Shown: in pieces, positions 59,021-64,000 of the stretch | How positions within the stretch are numbered: the first letter of the stretch is position 1 | Layout of the letters: every line of letters starts with the position of its first letter | Assembly (NCBI RefSeq): GCF_018998565.1 | Contig: NZ_JAHNZO010000003.1 | Coordinates: 186,001 to 250,000, forward strand | Length of the DNA: 64,000 bases | Direction: 5' to 3' | Source of the DNA: Paenibacillus oleatilyticus | Lineage (GTDB): Bacteria > Bacillota > Bacilli > Paenibacillales > NBRC-103111 | Program-made: the position numbers and the translations under genes | The notes under the pieces: model-generated | Seen by the model: only the letters and a program-made list of their open reading frames with translations | Databases searched by the model: none | What the model was told of the DNA's origin: nothing

Positions 59021-60004
59021 ATGTCTGCTGTCATCGTTGAAAAAAGCGAAGTAAGGAAAGCGAAGTCCAACGGTTTTATAAGCAAATTCGGCGCATTGAT
59101 CGGCTTGATTATTTTATGTACGGTCTTGACCATCCTAAGCGATAATTTCTTGACCGTGGACAACGTGATGAACATCGCGCGCCAATCCTCCATCAACGCG
59201 CTGCTGGCGATCGGGATGCTGCTGCCGATTTTGACGGCGGGGATCGATTTGTCCGTCGGTTCGATTTTGGCGCTGTCCATTATGATGATGGGGATTGTCT
59301 CCGTCAATCACGGGCTTAACCCGTATCTTGGCATTGTCGTATGTCTCGGCGTCGGCGCGCTGCTCGGTTGGACGAACGGCATCATGCTGACGAAGCTGAA
59401 GCTGCCGCACCCGTTCATCTCCACGCTGGGAACGATGAATATCGCCCGCGGGATTGCCTTGATTATTACCGGAGCGGCCCCGATTGCCGGCTTCGCCGCA
59501 CCGATTCAATTCGCAGGCAACGAGTTTGTCGGTCCCGTGCCGTTCAGCTTTATTCTCGTTATCGTCGTTTATATTCTTTTCGATATTTTCTTGAATCGTA
59601 CCTCGACAGGACGCTACATCTACGCGATCGGCGGGAACAAGGAAACGGCCCGTCTGTCCGGGATTAACGTGAATAAAATTCTCGTCATCGTCTACACCTT
59701 GAGCGGCCTGATGGCCGGTTTGGCCGGGCTGGTCATGGTCGGACGCGTCAACTCGGCGTTTCCGCTGGCCGGAATGGGCTACGAGCTGGACGCGATCGCT
59801 GCGGTGATCATCGGCGGCGCAAGCTTCTTCGGCGGCGTCGGCACGGTCTGGGGCACGTTGATCGGCGCCACGATTATCGCGGTGCTCCGCAACGGCTTGA
59901 ATCTGCTGAACGTTTCCGCCGATTTTCAGATGGCGATCATCGGTCTCGTTATCGTAGCGGCGGTTTATGTAGACGTGCTGCGCCAGCGCTCCTTCAAGAA
60001 ATAG
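59021..60004 (+). CDS. Ribose/inositol-type ABC importer permease (RbsC-like)
   Basis: The 327-residue permease has the 8-10 membrane helices of the BPD_transp_2/RbsC family with RQSSINALLAIGMLLPILTAGIDLSVGSILAL, NGIMLTKLKLPHPFISTLGTM and GGNKETARLSGINV (cytoplasmic coupling segment), then IGGASFFGGVGTVWGTLIGA. It starts right after the ATPase stop (AATTAAGATG), so the genes are coupled. It forms the translocation channel as a dimer with the ATPase. Inositol is the most likely substrate by context. Confidence 0.94.
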   Translation: MSAVIVEKSEVRKAKSNGFISKFGALIGLIILCTVLTILSDNFLTVDNVMNIARQSSINALLAIGMLLPILTAGIDLSVGSILALSIMMMGIVSVNHGLNPYLGIVVCLGVGALLGWTNGIMLTKLKLPHPFISTLGTMNIARGIALIITGAAPIAGFAAPIQFAGNEFVGPVPFSFILVIVVYILFDIFLNRTSTGRYIYAIGGNKETARLSGINVNKILVIVYTLSGLMAGLAGLVMVGRVNSAFPLAGMGYELDAIAAVIIGGASFFGGVGTVWGTLIGATIIAVLRNGLNLLNVSADFQMAIIGLVIVAAVYVDVLRQRSFKK

Positions 60005-60059
60005 ACGACTGGCGGCCTATTTTCGAATATCACCGAAACCCATACAAGGAGAGAACACA

Positions 60060-61061
60060 ATGGAAAAACCGATTCGCTGCGCGGTACTGGGGCTTGGAAG
60101 ACTGGGCTACTGGCACGCGGAAAATGTAGCCTCGAAGGTGAAGGGAGCCAAGCTGGTATGCGTGGCCGATCCGCAAACCGCTCATGCGGCCAAGGTGGCC
60201 GGAGAGCTGGGTGTCGACCGGTACACGGGGAACCTGAACGAGGTATTCGAGGACGACTCGATCGATGCGGTCGTTATCGCGTCTCCGACGAGCACGCATG
60301 CCGACATGATTACGCAGGCGGCGCGCAACGGCAAGCACATTTTTGTCGAAAAGCCTTTGACGGTCGATCTGCAGGAAGCGTCGGACGTTCTCCGCGTCCT
60401 CGAAGAAACGAAGGTCGTTTGCCAGGTCGGTTTCATGAGAAGGTTTGACCCCGCCTACGCCGAGGCGAAGAAAAGAATCGCGCGCGGCGATATCGGCAAG
60501 CCGATCTATTACAAGGGCGTATCGCGCGACCCCGGCTCGCCGCCGGCCGAGTTTATCAAAAACAGCGGAGGCATCTTTCTCGACCTGGGCATCCACGATT
60601 ACGATTTGGCGAGATTTTTGCTGGAAGCCGAAGTGACCTCCGTCGCAGCGCACGGCAGCGTGCTGGTTCACGGCTTTATGGAGGAATTCGGCGACGTGGA
60701 TCAAGGGATCGCTTACGCCACGTTCGACTCCGGAGCGGCCGCCGATATCGAATGCAGCCGGAACGCTTACTACGGCTACGATATTCGCGGCGAAGTGATC
60801 GGCACCGAGGGAACGCTGCTGATCGGTTCGCTTAGGCACCGCGACATTTCTGTACTTACGTTTAAAGGCAGCTCCCAAGACATTGTGCCGGATTTTCCGA
60901 CCCGGTTCGAAAGCGCTTATGTGCTTGAAATGCAGCATTTTGTCGATTGCTTGCTGAACGGCCAGAAACCGTCAGTCACGGCAGAGGACGGGAAAAAGGC
61001 GCTGGAGATCGCCGTAGCGGCCAAGAAAGCCTTTGAAACCGGCAGCCGGGTACAGTTGTAA
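60060..61061 (+). CDS. Gfo/Idh/MocA dehydrogenase, probable inositol dehydrogenase 1
   Basis: The 333-residue oxidoreductase has an N-terminal NAD(P) Rossmann fold (VLGLGRLGYWHAENV), the catalytic-type Lys in IFVEKPLTVDL and DLGIHDYDLARFLL with the Asp-His pair of inositol dehydrogenases. It is probably an inositol (myo- or scyllo-) dehydrogenase. AAGGAGAG precedes the ATG. It lies between the permease and the binding-protein gene. A second paralogue at 62126 splits the role, so each may take a different inositol isomer. Confidence 0.88.
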   Translation: MEKPIRCAVLGLGRLGYWHAENVASKVKGAKLVCVADPQTAHAAKVAGELGVDRYTGNLNEVFEDDSIDAVVIASPTSTHADMITQAARNGKHIFVEKPLTVDLQEASDVLRVLEETKVVCQVGFMRRFDPAYAEAKKRIARGDIGKPIYYKGVSRDPGSPPAEFIKNSGGIFLDLGIHDYDLARFLLEAEVTSVAAHGSVLVHGFMEEFGDVDQGIAYATFDSGAAADIECSRNAYYGYDIRGEVIGTEGTLLIGSLRHRDISVLTFKGSSQDIVPDFPTRFESAYVLEMQHFVDCLLNGQKPSVTAEDGKKALEIAVAAKKAFETGSRVQL

Positions 61062-61101
61062 CGCCAAAAGCTTGATATAAGAAAAAATGGGAGGTCTTTT
61101 C

Positions 61102-62100
61102 ATGAAAAAAAGCGCATTGGTGTCTGTGGTATTGGCTCTGTCTCTTGCGGTGGTGGCGGGATGCGCAAGTCAAGGCGGAGGCAGCTCGGCTCCGGCGGCG
61201 TCGGACAAAGGGGATAAAGGCGGAAGATCCGGCCAAAAGCCGAAGGTGCAGGTCGTGCTGAAAACGCTCAGCAGTCCTTACTGGAAATACGTCGAAGCGG
61301 GCGCGAAAAAAGCGTTCCAGGATTTGAACGTAGACGGGACCGTCACCGGGCCGGCTTCGGAATCGCAAATTTTGGAGCAGGTCAACATGCTGGAGGACGC
61401 GCTGAACAAGAAGCCGGCCGCTTTGGTCGTGGCGCCGACGCAGCCTTCCACGGCGATTCCCGTGCTGAAAAAGTATAAAGACAAAAACATCCCTGTGCTG
61501 CTCGTCGATACGGATACGGCCGATTGGGCGGATAAAACGGCCTTTATCGGCACGGATAACGCGACAGCAGGGAAAAAGGGCGGAGAATACTTGGCTTCGC
61601 TGCTGAAATCCGGCGATAAAGTAGCGCTCATCGCGGGCGCGCTCGGCAACCCGGCGACCGACGAGCGGATCAAGGGCGCGAAGGAAGCGCTGGAGGCGAA
61701 AGGGATGAAAATCGCCGCCAACCAGCCGGCCGACAGCGATAAAGCGAAGGCGATGTCCGTCATGGAAAATATTTTGCAGAACCATCCGGATCTGAAGGGC
61801 GTCTTTGCAGCCAACGACGACATGGCGATCGGTGCATTGCGTGCGGCGGAAGCGAAAGGCCTGAAAATTCCGATTCTCGGCACGGACGGCACAGTGGAAT
61901 CCATCGAATCGATTCTGGCCGACAAATTGGGCGGCACGGTCGCGCAGAACCCGTATGAAATGGGCTACAAAGGCGTAGAAAATGCCGTCAAAGCGATCAA
62001 AGGCGAGAATGTGGAGAAGCGGATCGACAGCGGCGTGGAAGTCATCAACAAAGAAAACGCGCAGAAGAAGCTCGATTTCTTGAAAAGCTTGACGAAGTAA
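61102..62100 (+). CDS. ABC importer sugar/inositol-binding lipoprotein
   Basis: The 332-residue lipoprotein is the binding protein of the importer. The signal peptide ends VVAGCASQGG, with lipobox Cys at about residue 18, followed by a flexible Gly/Ser/Lys linker and a periplasmic-binding-protein type 1 fold (VVLKTLSSPYWKYVEAGAKK, LVVAPTQPSTAIPVLKKYKD, IPVLLVDTDTADW, GVFAANDDMAIGALRAAEAKG). GGGAGG precedes ATG 61102. It resembles RbsB/inositol-binding proteins. The gene order ATPase, permease, dehydrogenase, binding protein, dehydrogenase is one transcript by spacing. Confidence 0.92.
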   Translation: MKKSALVSVVLALSLAVVAGCASQGGGSSAPAASDKGDKGGRSGQKPKVQVVLKTLSSPYWKYVEAGAKKAFQDLNVDGTVTGPASESQILEQVNMLEDALNKKPAALVVAPTQPSTAIPVLKKYKDKNIPVLLVDTDTADWADKTAFIGTDNATAGKKGGEYLASLLKSGDKVALIAGALGNPATDERIKGAKEALEAKGMKIAANQPADSDKAKAMSVMENILQNHPDLKGVFAANDDMAIGALRAAEAKGLKIPILGTDGTVESIESILADKLGGTVAQNPYEMGYKGVENAVKAIKGENVEKRIDSGVEVINKENAQKKLDFLKSLTK

Positions 62101-62125
62101 GAGGCATTTCATTATAGAGAGGAAC

Positions 62126-63160
62126 ATGGATATGGAGAGAATAAAAATAGGCATTATCGGCGCCGGCCGCATCGGCAAGCTTCATGCGGAAAACTTGAAG
62201 CAGCTTCCGCAGGTGGAAATCAAGACGATTTCCGATATCTTCGCCGACAATATCCGCGATTGGGCGGCACAGAACGGCATTGCCAATGTTACCGCTGACT
62301 ATAAGGACATTATGCAGGACCCGGAAATTGCAGCCGTCTTCATCTGCTCGCCGACGGATACGCACATTGCCATGATCGAAGAAGCGGCCAAGGCCGGGAA
62401 GCACATTTTTTGCGAGAAGCCGATCAGCTTCGCCTTGGATAAGACAGTGCAAGCGCTGGAGCTGGTCGAGAAATCGGGCGTCAAGTTCCAAACCGGCTTC
62501 AACCGCAGGTTCGACCATAATATGAGCCGGATTCAGGAGCTGGTCCGGGAGGGGAAAATCGGCGACACGCATATTTTGAAAATCACCTCCCGCGACCCGG
62601 CGCCGCCGCATAAGGAGTATATCCCCGCCTCCGGAGGCATGTTCATCGACATGACGATTCACGATTTCGATATCGCCCGGTTTATGGTCGGCAGCGACGT
62701 GGAAGAGGTGTTCGTACAGGGCGCGGTTCTCGTCGATCCGATGTTTGCCGAGTGCGGCGATATCGATACGGCCATCATTTCGCTCAAGTTCAAGAACGGT
62801 GCTCTGGGCGTCATCGATAACAGCCGTCAGGCGCATTTCTACGATCAGCGGGTCGAGGTGTTCGGCTCGAAGGGCTGCCTGACGATCCAGAACGATTATC
62901 CGAGCAGCGCGGAGCTCTATACTGCGGATGGCGTGTACCGGGATAAGCCGCTTTACTTCTTCCTGGAACGGTACAACGAAGCTTATGTAAAGGAAGTCAA
63001 GGCGTTTATCAACGCCCTCGTTCACGATACGCCGGTGCCGGTCAGCGCGAACGACGGTTATCAAGCCGAATTGATCGCTCATGCGGCAAGATTATCCTTG
63101 CAGGAAAAGCGTCCGGTGAAGGTAGAGGAAGTATTAACGCAATGGCATATTAGTGTATAA
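62126..63160 (+). CDS. iolG: Gfo/Idh/MocA dehydrogenase, IolG-like inositol 2-dehydrogenase
   Basis: The 344-residue oxidoreductase has IGIIGAGRIGKLHAENLKQL as NAD-binding motif, IFCEKPISFALDKT with the catalytic Lys, and DMTIHDFDIARFMVG with the Asp-His pair. It most resembles IolG, which oxidises myo-inositol to 2-keto-myo-inositol, the first step feeding IolE. GAGAGGAAC precedes the ATG 62126; ATG 62132 is an alternative. It completes the catabolic set with the iol operon. The LacI-type regulator begins 37 bases downstream. Confidence in the exact isomer is moderate. Confidence 0.85.
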   Translation: MDMERIKIGIIGAGRIGKLHAENLKQLPQVEIKTISDIFADNIRDWAAQNGIANVTADYKDIMQDPEIAAVFICSPTDTHIAMIEEAAKAGKHIFCEKPISFALDKTVQALELVEKSGVKFQTGFNRRFDHNMSRIQELVREGKIGDTHILKITSRDPAPPHKEYIPASGGMFIDMTIHDFDIARFMVGSDVEEVFVQGAVLVDPMFAECGDIDTAIISLKFKNGALGVIDNSRQAHFYDQRVEVFGSKGCLTIQNDYPSSAELYTADGVYRDKPLYFFLERYNEAYVKEVKAFINALVHDTPVPVSANDGYQAELIAHAARLSLQEKRPVKVEEVLTQWHISV

Positions 63161-63197
63161 TTGTTGATATGTCATTTCGTTGAAAGAAGTGGAAGCT

Positions 63198-64000
63198 ATG
63201 AAGGCTACAATTTATGACGTTGCCAAGCAGGCAGGCGTATCCATTGCCACCGTCTCCAAAGTGATCAATCAAACGGGGCGCATCAGCGAGGAAACGCGGG
63301 CCAAGGTCAGTCGGATCATGCAGGAGTTGAATTACCAGCCAAGCGTCGTGGCTTCGGCTCTGACGGGGAAGCAAACCTTCACGCTCGGCTTGTTGTTGCC
63401 CGATTTGGCCAACCCGTTCTTTGCGGAAATCGCGAGAAGTGTGGAGGATCGTGCGCACGAGCTCGGCTTCAGCGTCATGATTTGCAGCACGGACAACAAT
63501 CTTTTGAGAGAAGAACGAAATATTTCGTTGCTGAAGCAAAAAAGCGTGGACGGCATTATCATTGCCACCGGCGTACGCAACGATGCGATATTGAAGGACT
63601 TGAAAAAACAAAACTTTCCGGTCGCGCTCATTGCCCGCGATATGCCTTCCCTGGCGATCGATACCGTGCTGGTGGACGATTTCATCGGCGGGCATATGGC
63701 GGCCTCGCATCTCATTGAGCAGGGTCATCGGCAAATTGCCGTCATCGCCGAGGACACATTGGTGATGAGCAGTAAGGAACGGATACGGGGGTACCGGTTC
63801 GCACTGGAGGAAGCGGGCATTGCCTATAATCCGGAGCTGGTGCGGATCAGCGATTTTAAAGTAACGGATGCGAAGCAGGTTGCCGGGGAAATGCTGGACT
63901 CCTCGCAGCCGCCGACGGCCATCTTTGCCTGTAACGATCTGCTGGCCACCGGCGTGATTCAAGCCGTACGCGAAAGAGGCTTGTCCGTTCCCGGCGATTT
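63198..64000 (+). CDS. LacI-family transcriptional regulator, 5' part
   Basis: The reading frame is open to the window end (about 267 residues seen of an expected ~335). It starts MKATIYDVAKQAGVSIATVS with the HTH and hinge (ELNYQPSVVASALTGKQ) of the LacI family, then a sugar-binding core: LGLLLPDLANPFFAEIARSV, GIIIATG, VDDFIGGHMAASHLIEQGH, FACNDLLATGV. GAAAGAAGTGGAAG lies before the ATG. It follows iolG closely, and AAGCGCTT palindromes occur at the iol promoters, so it is the prime candidate for the local iol regulator, replacing the DeoR-type IolR of B. subtilis. CcpA uses similar sites and cannot be excluded. Confidence 0.92.
   Translation, partial: MKATIYDVAKQAGVSIATVSKVINQTGRISEETRAKVSRIMQELNYQPSVVASALTGKQTFTLGLLLPDLANPFFAEIARSVEDRAHELGFSVMICSTDNNLLREERNISLLKQKSVDGIIIATGVRNDAILKDLKKQNFPVALIARDMPSLAIDTVLVDDFIGGHMAASHLIEQGHRQIAVIAEDTLVMSSKERIRGYRFALEEAGIAYNPELVRISDFKVTDAKQVAGEMLDSSQPPTAIFACNDLLATGVIQAVRERGLSVPGD

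Noticed and set aside
1..64000. CRISPR array or insertion sequence
   Set aside because: No regularly spaced direct repeats with unique spacers and no transposase ORF were seen; the tandem repeats at 34.7 kb have no spacers.

Overview
The window looks like chromosome of a GC-rich, spore-former-type Firmicute of the Paenibacillaceae (Paenibacillus or a close relative). The evidence is AGGAGG-type ribosome binding sites, a 2047-residue surface protein ending in three SLH domains, a YesM/YesN two-component pair next to a sugar ABC transporter, hxlAB/hxlR, a PhoX-type phosphatase, HssRS-like regulators, an iol inositol operon and a Cys-Xaa-Xaa bacteriocin precursor. No rRNA, CRISPR array, transposase or prophage is visible.

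Layout. 1-0.6 kb: end of a FecCD siderophore permease. 0.6-1.5 kb: a long hairpin element and two very small ORFs with good ribosome binding sites and terminators. 1.5-3.9 kb: three tRNA genes, then RNase H-like ykuK, kptA and tatD. 4.0-6.2 kb: hxlA-hxlB-hxlR formaldehyde (ribulose monophosphate) module with recognisable operators. 6.2-8.6 kb, minus strand: a SEC-C protein and a Tat-exported PhoX phosphatase. 8.7-17.4 kb: GNAT, DUF6916, three tail-collar proteins and the giant SLH protein. 17.6-25.5 kb: a five-gene operon (SWIM zinc finger, HEAT-like, MoxR AAA+, DUF5682, VWA). 26.2-32.6 kb: sugar ABC transporter with YesM/YesN-like regulators. 32.7-34.7 kb: a dihydroorotate-dehydrogenase-like domain fused to a membrane domain. 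34.6-35.6 kb: tandem and interspersed repeats and a structured leader. 35.6-39.2 kb: rtcB, an AAA+ ATPase and a PPOX flavoprotein. 39.2-42.8 kb: an AT-richer island of small genes with two HTH regulators, a frameshifted paralogue and a Phd/ParE toxin-antitoxin pair. 42.9-47.7 kb: a PadR-DUF4180 fusion, a broken alpha/beta hydrolase remnant, an HssRS-like two-component system and a frameshifted MFS exporter. 47.8-50.5 kb: bacteriocin precursor, a small unknown gene and a chemoreceptor. 50.8-63.2 kb: iolD-E-B-C-A, then an ABC inositol-type importer with two Gfo/Idh/MocA dehydrogenases. 63.2-64 kb: a LacI-family regulator cut by the window end.

How the genes work together. The last 13 kb form one inositol catabolic unit: import by ATPase, permease and binding protein, oxidation by the dehydrogenases, then IolE, IolD, IolB, IolC and IolA. 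AAGCGCTT-type palindromes sit at both operon promoters and upstream of the chemoreceptor, so these genes may form one regulon under the local LacI protein and/or CcpA. RNA repair is a second theme: kptA next to tRNA genes, and rtcB behind a leader whose ribosome binding site can be sequestered and which ends in a terminator.

The most interesting items are the five-gene MoxR/VWA operon, whose DUF5682 member carries TraB/TIKI-like motifs; the Cys-Xaa-Xaa peptide, where all visible repeat variation is synonymous in the proposed frame; the membrane-fused DHODH-like protein that lacks the usual active-site motifs; and the rtcB leader. Coordinates and starts were read by eye; homology calls come from remembered family motifs, not from searches.
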